From contig NZ_HG964459.1 of the NCBI RefSeq assembly GCF_000612725.1, positions 107,003 through 171,002 on the forward strand: a stretch of DNA of 64,000 nt. The letters are read 5' to 3'. Positions 49,441-60,347 of the stretch are shown piece by piece. The first letter of the stretch is position 1; each line of letters starts with the position of its first letter. The position numbers were made by a program, and so were the translations under genes. The DNA comes from Mycolicibacterium austroafricanum. GTDB taxonomy: Bacteria > Actinomycetota > Actinomycetes > Mycobacteriales > Mycobacteriaceae. Under the pieces are notes generated by a model, which saw nothing but the letters and a program-made list of their open reading frames with translations, was not told the DNA's origin and searched no databases.

Positions 49441-50475
49441 ATGAGCCCCCGCATCGTCGCGCTCGGCGGTGGGCACGGCCTCTACGCCACGCTGTCGGCG
49501 GCGCGCCGGCTCACCCCGCACGTCACCGCGGTCGTCACCGTCGCCGACGACGGCGGCTCGTCGGGACGACTGCGCAGCGAACTCGACGTGGTGCCGCCCG
49601 GTGATCTTCGAATGGCGTTGGCGGCGTTGGCTTCCGACAGCCCGCACGGTCGTCTGTGGGCCACCATCATCCAGCACCGGTTCGGCGGCAGCGGCGCGCT
49701 GGCCGGCCACCCGATCGGGAACCTGATCATCGCCGGCCTCAACGAGGTGCTGGCCGACCCGGTGGCCGCCCTCGACGAGCTGGGACGGATCCTGGGCGTC
49801 AAGGGGCGGGTGCTGCCGATGTGCCCCGTAGGCCTCGGTATCGAGGCCGACGTGGTGGGGCTGGAATCCGATCCGCGCGTCAGCCGCGCGATCCGGGGCC
49901 AGGTGGCGATCGCCACCACCGTGGGCAAGGTGCGCAGGGTGCGGCTGCTGCCGAGCGACCCACCCGCCACCCACCAGGCCGTCGACGCGATCATGAACGC
50001 CGACCTCGTCGTCCTCGGCCCGGGTTCGTGGTTCACCAGCGTCATCCCGCACGTGCTGGTGCCGCAGTTGGCCGCCGCGCTGCAGGCCACCACCGCGCGG
50101 CGCGCGCTGGTGCTGAACCTGGTCGCTGAGCCGGGGGAGACGGCAGGCTTCTCGGTGGAGCGTCACATCCACGTCCTGGCACAGCACGCGCCCGGGTTCA
50201 CCGTGCACGACATCATCGTCGATTCGGCCAGGGTGCCGAGCGAGCGCGAGCGCGAGCAACTGCGCCGCACCGCCACCATCCTCGACGCCGACGTTGAGTT
50301 TGCTGACGTATCCAGACCTGGTACACCTTTACATGACCCGGCGAGGCTGGCCGCGGCGCTGGAGGGGGTTCGCAAGCGCGGCATTTCGCCCAACGGCATG
50401 AACCAGGGCGTCCAGCAGCCGACCGTGCCCACCCCGACAGCGAACGGACCGAGAGGTGACGACCCGTGGCGATGA
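49441..50475 (+). CDS. cuvA: CuvA/YvcK-family protein (gluconeogenesis factor family)
   Basis: 344 residues. The nucleotide-binding start [49 protein letters not shown] and [16 protein letters not shown] are YvcK signatures; the family binds UDP-GlcNAc. In mycobacteria CuvA is needed for cell envelope growth on certain carbon sources. The last 25 residues (Thr/Pro/Asn-rich) are a disordered tail, the region where orthologues are phosphorylated. It overlaps whiA by ten bases and lies between rapZ and whiA as in most actinobacteria. Confidence 0.95.
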   Translation: MSPRIVALGGGHGLYATLSAARRLTPHVTAVVTVADDGGSSGRLRSELDVVPPGDLRMALAALASDSPHGRLWATIIQHRFGGSGALAGHPIGNLIIAGLNEVLADPVAALDELGRILGVKGRVLPMCPVGLGIEADVVGLESDPRVSRAIRGQVAIATTVGKVRRVRLLPSDPPATHQAVDAIMNADLVVLGPGSWFTSVIPHVLVPQLAAALQATTARRALVLNLVAEPGETAGFSVERHIHVLAQHAPGFTVHDIIVDSARVPSEREREQLRRTATILDADVEFADVSRPGTPLHDPARLAAALEGVRKRGISPNGMNQGVQQPTVPTPTANGPRGDDPWR

Positions 50476-51449
50476 CAGCCGAGGTCAAGGATGAACTCAG
50501 CAGGTTGGTGGTCAACTCGGTAAGTGCGCGCCGTGCCGAGGTGGCCTCGCTGCTGCGGTTCGCCGGCGGGCTGCACATCGTGTCCGGCCGTGTGGTGGTC
50601 GAGGCCGAGGTCGATCTGGGCATCATCGCGCGCCGGCTCCGCAAGGACATCTACGACCTCTACGGCTACAACGCGGTGGTGCACGTGCTCTCGGCCAGCG
50701 GCATCCGCAAGAGCACGCGGTACGTGGTGCGCGTGGCCAAGGACGGGGAGGCGCTGGCCCGTCAGACCGGACTTCTCGACCTGCGCGGCCGGCCCGTGCG
50801 CGGACTGCCGGCCCAGGTGGTCGGCGGCAGCGTGGGCGACGCCGAAGCTGCTTGGCGCGGAGCGTTTTTGGCCCACGGTTCGTTGACCGAGCCGGGCCGC
50901 TCGTCGGCGCTGGAGGTCAGCTGCCCCGGGCCTGAGGCGGCGCTGGCGCTGGTCGGCGCGGCCCGGCGACTCGGGGTGAGCGCCAAGGCCCGCGAGGTGC
51001 GCGGCAGCGACCGCGTCGTGGTCCGCGACGGGGAGGCCATCGGCGCGTTGCTCACCCGGATGGGCGCCCAGGACACCCGGCTCACATGGGAGGAGCGGCG
51101 CATGCGCCGCGAGGTGCGGGCCACCGCGAACCGGCTCGCCAACTTCGACGACGCCAACCTGCGCCGGTCGGCGCGCGCCGCGGTGGCCGCGGCCGCCCGG
51201 GTGGAGCGCGCGCTGCAGATTCTGGGCGACACGGTGCCCGACCATCTGGCCGCCGCGGGCAACCTGCGTGTCGCGCACCGCCAGGCCTCACTGGAGGAGC
51301 TCGGTCGGTTGGCCGACCCGCCGATGACCAAAGACGCTGTGGCGGGCCGTATTCGGCGGCTGCTGTCGATGGCCGACCGGAAGGCGAAGCAGGACGGGAT
51401 CCCCGACACCGAGTCCGCCGTCACGCCGGACCTGCTCGAGGACGCCTAG
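50466..51449 (+). CDS. whiA: WhiA sporulation/division-type transcription regulator
   Basis: 327 residues. The N-terminal and central parts have the LAGLIDADG-like fold ([42 protein letters not shown]), without nuclease residues; the C-terminal helix-turn-helix is in [29 protein letters not shown]. In streptomycetes it acts with WhiB in septation; in mycobacteria it is essential or near-essential. The start GTG (followed by ATG two codons later) lies within cuvA. Its stop overlaps the end of the convergent gene by four bases. Confidence 0.95.
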   Translation: MAMTAEVKDELSRLVVNSVSARRAEVASLLRFAGGLHIVSGRVVVEAEVDLGIIARRLRKDIYDLYGYNAVVHVLSASGIRKSTRYVVRVAKDGEALARQTGLLDLRGRPVRGLPAQVVGGSVGDAEAAWRGAFLAHGSLTEPGRSSALEVSCPGPEAALALVGAARRLGVSAKAREVRGSDRVVVRDGEAIGALLTRMGAQDTRLTWEERRMRREVRATANRLANFDDANLRRSARAAVAAAARVERALQILGDTVPDHLAAAGNLRVAHRQASLEELGRLADPPMTKDAVAGRIRRLLSMADRKAKQDGIPDTESAVTPDLLEDA

Positions 51450-52087
51450 TCCAGCAGTGTGTCGAGCGCCCTCCGGTCCAAGACTTGGAAGTCGTGGTCT
51501 TCGACGTGCATGTAATGCCGGACCCGGTTGACGAAGTCGTTGATCGACGCGTTGAACACGTCGGTGGCCGCGCTGAGCTTCTCCGATGACAGCGCCGAGG
51601 TGATCTCCTGCGCGAACGCGCTGTAGATCACCCGCTGAGCGCTGTCGGCGATGTCGCTCGGCGCGACCAGGCGAAGTTCGGTGAGCAGCGTGATGGCGCG
51701 CTTGATGTCGTCCTCGAGCAGTCCGGTGACGCGCACGACCCGGAACAGGACGGCGAGGCGGTTCAGGTTCTCCGGGATGGACGGGTCGATCTCCCGGGCC
51801 ATTTCGACCAGCTGTGCGTGGTCTTCGGCGTTCGCCAGCCGCTTGGTCAACCCGACCCATTCCGGGGAGATCTGCTTGAGTCCGGCGCTGGCCACCGAGA
51901 TCTCGGTCATCGCGGCGACGAACCGGACCGTGGCGTCGCGCAGCAGGTCGAACTTCTGCCGTTCTTCCTCCTGGATGCTCTGCTGTTCATGCGTCTTCTT
52001 CGAGGTCCAGTACGCCGCGAACCCGCCTACCATCGTGCCGAGAAGACTCGCGGAGGCGGTGATCGCCGGAATCACCCAGTCGGTCAT
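51446..52087 (-). CDS. Hypothetical membrane-anchored helical protein
   Basis: 213 residues. One N-terminal transmembrane helix ([20 protein letters not shown]) is followed by a charged stretch ([19 protein letters not shown]) and an entirely helical cytoplasmic-looking domain without motifs I recognise. The arrangement resembles small membrane-tethered proteins of phage-related or accessory regions. It is not part of the conserved whiA-gap block as I know it, and sits between whiA and a stand-alone solute-binding protein. The ATG at 52087 is the only reasonable start. Function unknown. Confidence 0.65.
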   Translation of the reverse strand: MTDWVIPAITASASLLGTMVGGFAAYWTSKKTHEQQSIQEEERQKFDLLRDATVRFVAAMTEISVASAGLKQISPEWVGLTKRLANAEDHAQLVEMAREIDPSIPENLNRLAVLFRVVRVTGLLEDDIKRAITLLTELRLVAPSDIADSAQRVIYSAFAQEITSALSSEKLSAATDVFNASINDFVNRVRHYMHVEDHDFQVLDRRALDTLLD

Positions 52088-52119
52088 GCACCGAGTATCG
52101 CGTTCTATACCGTGGCCTC

Positions 52120-52833
52120 ATGGGTGTTCTGAGGGTCGGTGTGGCGTATCCGGATCCGCCCTTCAATGCCATGCCCGGCCAGTCCGGTCTCGACATCGAC
52201 GTGATGACCGCGCTCGCGGACGCGCTCGGGGAGAACGCCGAGTTCATCGCCTACGACGGCGCGGACTTCGACGGCATCTTCGACCGGCTCGCCGCCGGCG
52301 ACTACGACTGCGTCATCGCCGGGACCACCGTCACGCCCGCGCGGGAGCACAATGCCGCGTTCCTGCCGCCGTACCTGGTCTCCGGTCAGGGCCTTGCCGT
52401 GGACACCACGCGGCTGCCGCACGTGCACTCCGTCGACGACCTGGCCGGTCTGACGATCGGCGTGCAGCGCGGAAACACCAGTGAGTCGATCGCCGGGCGG
52501 CTGGTCGCCGACGGCAAGGCCGCACGCGTGCGGGTCTACGACTACGGCGCGATCAGCACCGCGATCGCCGACCTCGTCGCAGGCGGCTGTGATGCCGTGA
52601 TGAAGCTCGCCCCGGTGCTGGCCGAGCTGGTGAAAGACGTGCCCGGCGTGGAGGTGGTGCAGCGCAATCTGTCTGCCGAGAACATCGCGATCGCCGTCAA
52701 TCCGGCGGACCAGCAGCTTCTCGCGCGCCTCCAGGTCGCCCAGGCCGAGCTCGAGGAGGACGGCACGATGCAGCGCATCCGACGCAAATGGCTCGGTAAC
52801 CCGTACGTCGACCAGAGTTCAGGAATGCTCTAG
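52120..52833 (+). CDS. Periplasmic-binding-protein family 3 domain without signal peptide
   Basis: 237 residues. The complete SBP_bac_3 fold is present: LRVGVAYPDPPFNAMPGQSG at the very N-terminus, GLDIDVMTALADALGENAEF, YDCVIAGTTVTPAREHNAAF, LTIGVQRGNTSES and the closing MQRIRRKWLG. The ligand is probably an amino acid or related small acid. There is no signal peptide or lipobox, no upstream in-frame start that adds one, and no ABC permease or ATPase alongside. It may therefore be a cytosolic ligand sensor or a decayed transporter component. TATACC lies eight bases before the ATG. Confidence 0.8.
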   Translation: MGVLRVGVAYPDPPFNAMPGQSGLDIDVMTALADALGENAEFIAYDGADFDGIFDRLAAGDYDCVIAGTTVTPAREHNAAFLPPYLVSGQGLAVDTTRLPHVHSVDDLAGLTIGVQRGNTSESIAGRLVADGKAARVRVYDYGAISTAIADLVAGGCDAVMKLAPVLAELVKDVPGVEVVQRNLSAENIAIAVNPADQQLLARLQVAQAELEEDGTMQRIRRKWLGNPYVDQSSGML

Positions 52834-53952
<1,119 letters not shown>

Positions 53953-53957
53953 CTGCA

Positions 53958-55181
53958 ATGGGGATCAAGTCACTCGACGACCTTCTCTCCGAAGGGGTAA
54001 CGGGGCGGGGCGTGTTGGTGCGCTCCGATTTGAACGTGCCCGTCGACGACGATGGCAACATCTCTGATCCGGGACGCATCATCGCCTCGGTGCCCACGTT
54101 GAAGGCGTTGAGTGACGCCGGCGCCAAGGTGGTCGTCACCGCCCACCTCGGCCGGCCCAAGGGCGAGCCGGATCCGAAGTTCTCCCTCGCGCCGGTCGCC
54201 AAGGCGCTCGGGGAGAAGCTCGGTCGGCACGTGCAGCTGGCCGGCGACGTGGTCGGCACCGACGCCCTGGCCCGCGCCGAAGGGCTGACCGACGGCGACA
54301 TCCTGCTGCTGGAGAACATCCGCTTCGATCCGCGCGAGACCAGCAAGGACGACGCGGAGCGGCTCAAGCTGGCCAAGGCGCTCGTCGAACTCGTCGGTGG
54401 AGAAGATGGTTCGTCTGCTGCCTTTGTTTCTGATGGCTTCGGGGTGGTGCACCGCAAGCAGGCGTCGGTCTACGACGTGGCGACGCTGCTGCCGCACTAC
54501 GCAGGCACTCTGGTCGACACCGAGATCAAGGTGCTGGCCCAGCTGACCGAGGCAGGCGAGCGACCCTACGCCGTGGTGCTCGGCGGCTCGAAGGTGTCGG
54601 ACAAGCTGGCCGTCATCGAGAACCTGGCGACCAAGGCCGACAGCCTGGTCATCGGGGGCGGAATGTGCTTCACCTTCCTTGCCGCACAAGGGCTTTCGGT
54701 GGGCAGCTCGCTGCTCGAAGAGAGCATGGTCGAGACGTGCCGCAAGCTGCTCGACGACTACGGCGACGTGCTGCACCTGCCGGTGGACATCGTGGTCGCG
54801 GAGAAGTTCGCCGCCGACTCACCCGCCGAGACGGTCGCCGCCGACCGGATCCCCGACGACAAGATGGGCCTGGACATCGGCCCGGAGTCGGTGAAGCGCT
54901 TCACCGCGCTGCTGTCCAACGCCAAGACGATCTTCTGGAACGGCCCGATGGGCGTGTTCGAGTTCCCGGCGTTCGCCGCGGGCACCAAGGGGGTGGCCGA
55001 GGCCATCATCGGTGCCACCGGCAAGGGTGCGTTCAGCGTGGTCGGCGGCGGCGACTCTGCCGCCGCGGTGCGCCAGCTCGGGCTGCCCGAAGACGGCTTC
55101 TCGCACATTTCCACCGGCGGCGGCGCGTCGCTGGAATACCTTGAGGGCAAAGAGCTGCCCGGTATCCAAGTACTCGAGTAG
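53958..55181 (+). CDS. pgk: Phosphoglycerate kinase
   Basis: 407 residues. Substrate-binding [15 protein letters not shown] and HLGRPKG are at the N-terminus; ATP-domain signatures are [21 protein letters not shown] and [15 protein letters not shown]. It transfers phosphate from 1,3-bisphosphoglycerate to [19 protein letters not shown] is in the hinge-proximal N-domain. The ATG at 53958 begins five bases after gap. Confidence 0.97.
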
Positions 55182-55209
55182 TCCTGACTTCCAAACCTAG
55201 GAGAGCCAC

Positions 55210-55995
55210 TTGTCCCGTAAGCCGCTGATCGCCGGCAACTGGAAGATGAACCTGAACCACTTCGAGGCGATCGCGCTGGTTCAGAAGATCGCATTCTCGT
55301 TGCCGGACAAGTACTTCGACAAGGTCGATGTCACGGTCATCCCGCCGTTCACCGATCTGCGCAGCGTTCAGACACTGGTCGACGGCGACAAGCTGCGGCT
55401 CACCTACGGTGCGCAGGACGTGTCGCAGCACGACTCCGGGGCCTACACCGGCGAGATCAGCGGCGCGTTCCTCGCCAAGCTCGGCTGCACGTTCGCCGTC
55501 GTCGGGCACTCCGAGCGGCGGACCTATCACAACGAGGACGACGCGCTGGTGGCGGCGAAGGCGGCCGCGGCGTTCAAGCACGGGCTGACCCCGATCATCT
55601 GCATCGGTGAGCACCTCGACGTCCGCGAGGCCGGCAACCACGTCGAGTACAACGTCAACCAGCTGCGCGGCTCGCTGGCCGGACTGAGTGTCGAGCAGAT
55701 CGGTCAGGCTGTTATCGCCTACGAGCCGGTGTGGGCGATCGGCACCGGCCGGGTGGCCAGCGCCGCCGATGCCCAAGAGGTCTGTAAAGCGATCCGGGAC
55801 GAGCTGGGCAACCTGGCCTCACCGGAGCTCGCCGCCGGTGTGCGGGTGCTCTACGGCGGTTCGGTGAACGCGAAGAACGTCGGTGAGATCGTCGGCCAGG
55901 CCGATGTCGACGGTGCGCTGGTCGGTGGCGCGTCGCTGGACGGCGAGCAGTTCTCGATGCTGTCGGCAATCGCCGCAGGCGGGCCTCTTCCCTGA
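55210..55995 (+). CDS. tpiA: Triosephosphate isomerase
   Basis: 261 residues. Substrate lysine in GNWKMNLN, catalytic His in VVGHSERR, catalytic Glu in [15 protein letters not shown], and phosphate-binding YGGSVNAKN. Interconverts dihydroxyacetone phosphate and glyceraldehyde 3-phosphate. The start is a TTG preceded by CTAGGAGAG, a rare codon that may lower output compared with gap and pgk. Confidence 0.97.
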   Translation: MSRKPLIAGNWKMNLNHFEAIALVQKIAFSLPDKYFDKVDVTVIPPFTDLRSVQTLVDGDKLRLTYGAQDVSQHDSGAYTGEISGAFLAKLGCTFAVVGHSERRTYHNEDDALVAAKAAAAFKHGLTPIICIGEHLDVREAGNHVEYNVNQLRGSLAGLSVEQIGQAVIAYEPVWAIGTGRVASAADAQEVCKAIRDELGNLASPELAAGVRVLYGGSVNAKNVGEIVGQADVDGALVGGASLDGEQFSMLSAIAAGGPLP

Positions 55996-56012
55996 CCGTC
56001 TGCGTCGTTCGG

Positions 56013-56018
56013 TAGTCT
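56013..56018 (+). promoter_or_regulatory. -10 hexamer for secG (leaderless)
   Basis: TAGTCT ends seven bases before the secG ATG at 56026. Confidence 0.45.
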
Positions 56019-56025
56019 GGCCGCT

Positions 56026-56259
56026 ATGCAATTGGCCCTGCAGATCACCCTGGTCGTGACCAGCGTGCTGGTCGTTCTCCTGGTTCTGCTGCATCGCGCC
56101 AAGGGCGGCGGCCTGTCCAGCCTGTTCGGTGGTGGTGTGCAGTCAAGCCTGTCCGGCTCCACCGTCGTGGAGAAGAACCTCGACCGGCTGACGCTGTTCG
56201 TCACCGGCATCTGGATCGTCTCCATCGTGGGGATGGCCCTGCAGATCAAGTACGGCTAA
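56026..56259 (+). CDS. secG: Protein translocase subunit SecG
   Basis: 77 residues with two transmembrane helices (LALQITLVVTSVLVVLLVLL and LTLFVTGIWIVSIVGMALQI) and between them the signature HRAKGGGLSSLFGGGVQSSL. It assists SecYE in protein export. Position after tpiA and before ppc is the conserved one. Confidence 0.95.
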   Translation: MQLALQITLVVTSVLVVLLVLLHRAKGGGLSSLFGGGVQSSLSGSTVVEKNLDRLTLFVTGIWIVSIVGMALQIKYG

Positions 56260-56310
56260 TTCTGCTTGCCACCTGACCTGTCTCGTTCTGCAGCCTCGAC
56301 GGGCAGCGGA

Positions 56311-56316
56311 GATAAT
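56311..56316 (+). promoter_or_regulatory. -10 hexamer for ppc (leaderless)
   Basis: GATAAT (five of six to TATAAT) ends six bases before the ATG at 56323, supporting that start for ppc. Confidence 0.4.
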
Positions 56317-56322
56317 CGATTG

Positions 56323-59133
56323 ATGGGTCAAGCTCCGGAGATGTCCGAGACCGCGCTCGAACCGATCGGAGCCGTCCACCGCACCCAGGTGGGCCGGGAC
56401 GCCACCGAGCCGATGCGCGAGGACATCCGGCTGCTCGGGGCGATCCTCGGTGACACCGTGCGCGAGCAGAACGGCGACGAGGTGTTCGACCTCATCGAGC
56501 GGGCCCGTGTCGAGGCGTTCCGGGTGCGCCGCTCCGAGATCGACCGTGCCGACATCGCCAAGTTGTTCGACGGGGTCGACGTCCACCTCGCCCTCCCGGT
56601 GATCCGCGCCTTCACGCACTTCGCCCTGCTGGCCAACGTGGCCGAGGACATCCACCGGGAACGCCGCAGGACAGTCCACGAAGCGGCCGGGGAACCGCCG
56701 CAGGACAGCAGCCTTGCCGCCACCTACCTCAAACTCGACAGCGCCGAACTCGATGCGGTCGCCGTTGCCGACGCTCTCGCCGGCGCGCTGGTCTCCCCGG
56801 TCATCACCGCCCATCCCACCGAGACGCGCCGCCGCACCGTCTTCGACACCCAGCACCGCATCACCGAGCTGATGCGGTTGCGACTGCACGGGCACACCAC
56901 CGCGGACGGCCGGGACATCGACCGCGAACTGCGCCGCCACATCCTCACGTTGTGGCAGACCGCCTTGATCCGGTTGTCCCGCTTGAAGATCCAGGATGAG
57001 ATCGAGACGGGGTTGCGGTACTACGCGGCGGCGTTCTTCGAGGTGATCCCACAGGTGAACGCCGAGGTGCGCACGGCGTTGCAGGCCCGCTGGCCGGAGG
57101 GCGGGCTGCTCGAAGAGCCGATCGTGCGGCCCGGGTCGTGGATCGGTGGCGACCGCGACGGCAACCCGAACGTGACCGCCGATGTGGTCCGGCTCGCCAC
57201 CGGAAGCGCCGCCCACACCGCGTTCGCGCACTACTTCGCCGAGCTCACCGCCCTCGAGCAGGAGCTGTCGATGTCGGCGCGGCTCGTGCACATCAGCGAT
57301 CAGCTGGGAGCCCTTGCCGACGCCTGCCACGAGCCGGCGCGGGCCGACGAACCGTACCGTCGGGCCCTTCGTGTGGTGCACGCTCGGCTGACCGCGACCG
57401 CCCGGCAGATCCTCGACCGTCAGCCCGAGCACGAGCTCGACCTCGGAATGGATCCCTACTCCGCACCCGGCGAGCTCCTGGACGACCTCGACGTCATCGA
57501 CGCGTCGCTGCGCGCCAACGGCAGCGCGGTCCTGGCCGACGACAGGCTGGCTCGTCTGCGGGAAGCGGTGCGGGTGTTCGGGTTCCATCTGTCAGGGCTC
57601 GACATGCGGCAGAACTCCGACGTGCACGAAGAGGTCGTCGCCGAGCTGTTGGCGTGGGCCGGTGTGCACCCCGACTACGCGAGTCTGGGCGAGTCCGAAC
57701 GCGTCGAGATCCTGGCCGCCGAGTTGGGTACCCGCCGCCCACTGATCGGCCAAGACGCCGAGCTGTCCGAACTGGCGCGCAAGGAACTCGACATCGTGGC
57801 GGCCGCGGCCAGAGCCGTGCACGTGTTCGGGCCGGAGGCCGTGCCGAACTATGTCATCTCGATGTGCCAGTCCGTCTCGGACATGCTCGAGGCCGCGATC
57901 CTGCTGAAAGAGGCGGGACTGCTCGATGCGACCTCGGCGCACCCGTACGCACCCGTCGGGATCGTGCCGCTGTTCGAAACCATCGACGACCTCCAGCATG
58001 GCGCGTCCATTCTCGAAGCGGCGCTTGACCTTCCGCTGTACCGGGCAGTCGTCACGGCCCGCGGCGGCAGCCAGGAGGTCATGCTCGGCTACTCGGACTC
58101 CAACAAGGACGGCGGCTATCTGGCCGCGAACTGGGCGCTCTACCGCGCGGAGCTGGACCTGGTGGAGTCGGCGCGCAGGACCGGCATCCGCCTGCGCCTG
58201 TTCCACGGCCGCGGCGGCACCGTAGGCCGCGGCGGTGGACCCAGTTACGACGCGATCCTGGCGCAGCCGCCCGGCGCAGTGCAGGGTTCGCTGCGCCTCA
58301 CCGAGCAGGGCGAGGTCATCGCCGCGAAGTACGCTGAGCCCAGGATCGCGCGCCGCAACCTGGAGACGCTGCTCGCCGCCACGCTGGAGGCCACCCTGCT
58401 CGACGTCGAGGGGCTCGGAGACGCCGCGAACCCGGCCTACGAGGTGCTCGACGATCTCGCGGCGCGCGCGCAGCGGGCCTACGCCGAACTTGTGCACGAG
58501 ACACCGGGTTTCGTCGAGTACTTCAAGGCATCGACACCCGTCAGCGAGATCGGTGCGCTCAACATCGGCAGCCGTCCCACCTCGCGCAAGCCGACGACGT
58601 CCATCTCGGACCTGCGCGCCATCCCGTGGGTGCTGGCGTGGAGCCAGTCCCGGGTCATGCTGCCCGGCTGGTACGGCACCGGAACCGCGTTCGAGGAGTA
58701 TGTGGGCGAAGGCCCCGGCAGTGCGGAGCGCCTCGCGGTGCTGCAGGACCTGTACCGACGGTGGCCGTTCTTCGCGACGGTGTTGTCGAACATGGCTCAG
58801 GTGCTCGCGAAATCCGATCTGGGGCTGGCGTACCGGTACGCGGAGCTTGTCGAGGACGAGGCGCTGCGCCGACGGGTGTTCGACAAGATCGCCGACGAAC
58901 ACCAACGCACGATCCGCATGCACGAGCTGATCACCGGGCACGACGATCTGCTGGCCGACAACCCGGCGCTGGCCCGGTCGGTGTTCAACCGTTTCCCGTA
59001 CCTGGAGCCGCTCAATCATCTTCAGGTGGAGCTGCTGCGCCGCTACCGTTCCGGCGATCAGGACGAACTGGTGCAGCGCGGCATCCTGCTGACGATGAGC
59101 GGACTGGCCACCGCGCTGCGCAACAGCGGCTGA
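56323..59133 (+). CDS. ppc: Phosphoenolpyruvate carboxylase
   Basis: 936 residues. It carboxylates phosphoenolpyruvate to oxaloacetate, refilling the TCA cycle. Catalytic motifs: [12 protein letters not shown] (about residue 165), [15 protein letters not shown], the glycine loop [14 protein letters not shown] at about 625-640 and [12 protein letters not shown]; the C-terminus ends NSG, as in the family, whose terminal Gly contacts the active site. I chose the ATG at 56323 because of the hexamer six bases before it; a frame open from 56266 adds 19 unlike residues. M. tuberculosis, as I recall, lacks this gene, while M. smegmatis and M. leprae have it. Confidence 0.95.
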   Translation: MGQAPEMSETALEPIGAVHRTQVGRDATEPMREDIRLLGAILGDTVREQNGDEVFDLIERARVEAFRVRRSEIDRADIAKLFDGVDVHLALPVIRAFTHFALLANVAEDIHRERRRTVHEAAGEPPQDSSLAATYLKLDSAELDAVAVADALAGALVSPVITAHPTETRRRTVFDTQHRITELMRLRLHGHTTADGRDIDRELRRHILTLWQTALIRLSRLKIQDEIETGLRYYAAAFFEVIPQVNAEVRTALQARWPEGGLLEEPIVRPGSWIGGDRDGNPNVTADVVRLATGSAAHTAFAHYFAELTALEQELSMSARLVHISDQLGALADACHEPARADEPYRRALRVVHARLTATARQILDRQPEHELDLGMDPYSAPGELLDDLDVIDASLRANGSAVLADDRLARLREAVRVFGFHLSGLDMRQNSDVHEEVVAELLAWAGVHPDYASLGESERVEILAAELGTRRPLIGQDAELSELARKELDIVAAAARAVHVFGPEAVPNYVISMCQSVSDMLEAAILLKEAGLLDATSAHPYAPVGIVPLFETIDDLQHGASILEAALDLPLYRAVVTARGGSQEVMLGYSDSNKDGGYLAANWALYRAELDLVESARRTGIRLRLFHGRGGTVGRGGGPSYDAILAQPPGAVQGSLRLTEQGEVIAAKYAEPRIARRNLETLLAATLEATLLDVEGLGDAANPAYEVLDDLAARAQRAYAELVHETPGFVEYFKASTPVSEIGALNIGSRPTSRKPTTSISDLRAIPWVLAWSQSRVMLPGWYGTGTAFEEYVGEGPGSAERLAVLQDLYRRWPFFATVLSNMAQVLAKSDLGLAYRYAELVEDEALRRRVFDKIADEHQRTIRMHELITGHDDLLADNPALARSVFNRFPYLEPLNHLQVELLRRYRSGDQDELVQRGILLTMSGLATALRNSG

Positions 59134-59134
59134 A

Positions 59135-59183
59135 TTGTCGCTGTCGCGACGGTGGCTGGATTGTCGCTGTCGCGACGGTGGCT
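59135..59183. repeat. 26-bp tandem repeat after ppc
   Basis: TTGTCGCTGTCGCGACGGTG begins copies at 59135 and 59161; 23 bases are identical in both. Each copy contains the palindrome GTCGCGAC. It starts right after the ppc stop and ends at the stop of the convergent coiled-coil gene, so it could act as a bidirectional terminator or protein site. Confidence 0.75.
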
Positions 59184-59553
59184 ACAGCCCCGTGCTCCGG
59201 CGCACCCTGTCGACCGCGCCGCGGATCGCGTGTTCGGTGGCGGCCAGCGGGGAGATCACCGACTCGCCGACGCCGACGATGCGTTCCACCCGGGTGACGA
59301 TGCCCTCCATCCGATCGACGACACCGTGCAGGCGGGGCGCGAGTTCGTTGATCTGATTGATGGTGTCGTTGAACCGCTCCAGCGTGACGTCGAGGTTGGC
59401 GGTGGCCTTGTTGAGGTCCTCCAGCGTCTCCCCGAGGCCTTCGAGGATGGTGTCGACCTGCTCGACGGTGACGTCGGCGTTCATTGCCGCCTGTGCGAGC
59501 TTGCGGATCCGCTCCGGGCCGGTCCGTACTGGTCTGCCACCCTTGTCTGCCAT
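59182..59553 (-). CDS. Hypothetical coiled-coil protein
   Basis: 123 residues. A basic N-terminus (ADKGGRPVRTGPERIRK) is followed by almost continuous heptad-patterned helix: VDTILEGLGETLEDLNKATA, LDVTLERFNDTINQINELAP and VVDRMEGIVTRVERIVGVG. There is no membrane segment or catalytic motif. It is divergent from lutA, sharing a 47-bp promoter gap, and has CATACT six bases before its ATG. Similar small proteins are widespread in mycobacteria near ppc or lut genes as far as I recall, without known function. Confidence 0.7.
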   Translation of the reverse strand: MADKGGRPVRTGPERIRKLAQAAMNADVTVEQVDTILEGLGETLEDLNKATANLDVTLERFNDTINQINELAPRLHGVVDRMEGIVTRVERIVGVGESVISPLAATEHAIRGAVDRVRRSTGL

Positions 59554-59559
59554 TCGGCC

Positions 59560-59565
59560 AGTATG
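59560..59565 (-). promoter_or_regulatory. -10-like hexamer for the coiled-coil gene (leaderless)
   Basis: CATACT on the minus strand ends six bases before the ATG at 59553. Confidence 0.35.
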
Positions 59566-59579
59566 ACCGACGTATCGGT

Positions 59580-59604
59580 TACGGTGGTGTGGATGCGCGC
59601 ATGA
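59580..59604 (+). promoter_or_regulatory. lutA promoter with a three-codon leaderless upstream ORF
   Basis: TACGGT (59580-59585) ends seven bases before an ATG at 59593 that opens a minimal frame Met-Arg-Ala-stop (59593-59604). Its TGA overlaps the lutA ATG at 59601 (ATGA). The predicted transcript would thus begin with a tiny leaderless frame feeding directly into lutA. Confidence 0.4.
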
Positions 59605-60347
59605 ACACGCGGGTGGCGCTGTTCGCCACCTGCTACAACGACCTGATGTGGCCGGAGACTCCGAAAGCCGTTGTGCGGCTTTTGCGCCGGCTCGGGTGCC
59701 ATGTCGAGTTCCCGGCCGCGCAGACCTGCTGCGGTCAGATGTTCACCAACACCGGCTATGCCGACGAAGCCATCCCTGCGGTGCGCAGTTTCGTCGCCGC
59801 CTTCGCCGGCTACGACGCCGTCGTCGCACCCTCGGGGTCCTGTGTCGGCTCGGTGCGCCACCAACACCGCGACATCGCGGCACGGGCTCGGGACCCCGGG
59901 TTGCGGAGCGCGGTGGATGCGGTTGCACCCAACGTGTACGAGCTCTCGGAGTTCCTCGTCGACGTGCTCGGTGTCACCGACGTCGGCGCCTACTTCCCGC
60001 ACCGCGTCACCTACCATCCGACGTGTCATTCGCTGCGGATGCTGCGTGTCGGGGACCGCCCGTTGAGACTGCTGGAGGCGGTGCGCGGCATCGACCTCGT
60101 GGCGCTGCCGCGGGCCGACCAGTGCTGCGGATTCGGTGGCACCTTCGCGATGAAGAACGCCGACACATCGGTGGCGATGGGATTCGACAAGGCCAGGGCG
60201 GCGCGCGACACGGGTGCAGAAGTCCTTGTGGCCGGCGATAATTCATGCCTGGCGCACATCGGCGGGTTGTTGTCTCGCCAGCGCAGCGGGATGCGGGTCA
60301 TGCACCTGGCCGAGATCCTCGCCTCCACCGAAGGTGATGCGGCATGA
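59601..60347 (+). CDS. lutA: LutA-type iron-sulfur protein of lactate utilisation
   Basis: 248 residues with two CCG domains: AAQTCCGQMFTNTGY at about residues 37-51 and RADQCCGFGGTFAMKN at about 170-185, with companion cysteines in APSGSCVGS and YHPTCHSLR. These bind an iron-sulfur cluster in the LutABC complex that oxidises L-lactate to pyruvate. Its start overlaps a three-codon upstream frame. The 3' end overlaps lutB by four bases. Confidence 0.92.
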   Translation: MNTRVALFATCYNDLMWPETPKAVVRLLRRLGCHVEFPAAQTCCGQMFTNTGYADEAIPAVRSFVAAFAGYDAVVAPSGSCVGSVRHQHRDIAARARDPGLRSAVDAVAPNVYELSEFLVDVLGVTDVGAYFPHRVTYHPTCHSLRMLRVGDRPLRLLEAVRGIDLVALPRADQCCGFGGTFAMKNADTSVAMGFDKARAARDTGAEVLVAGDNSCLAHIGGLLSRQRSGMRVMHLAEILASTEGDAA

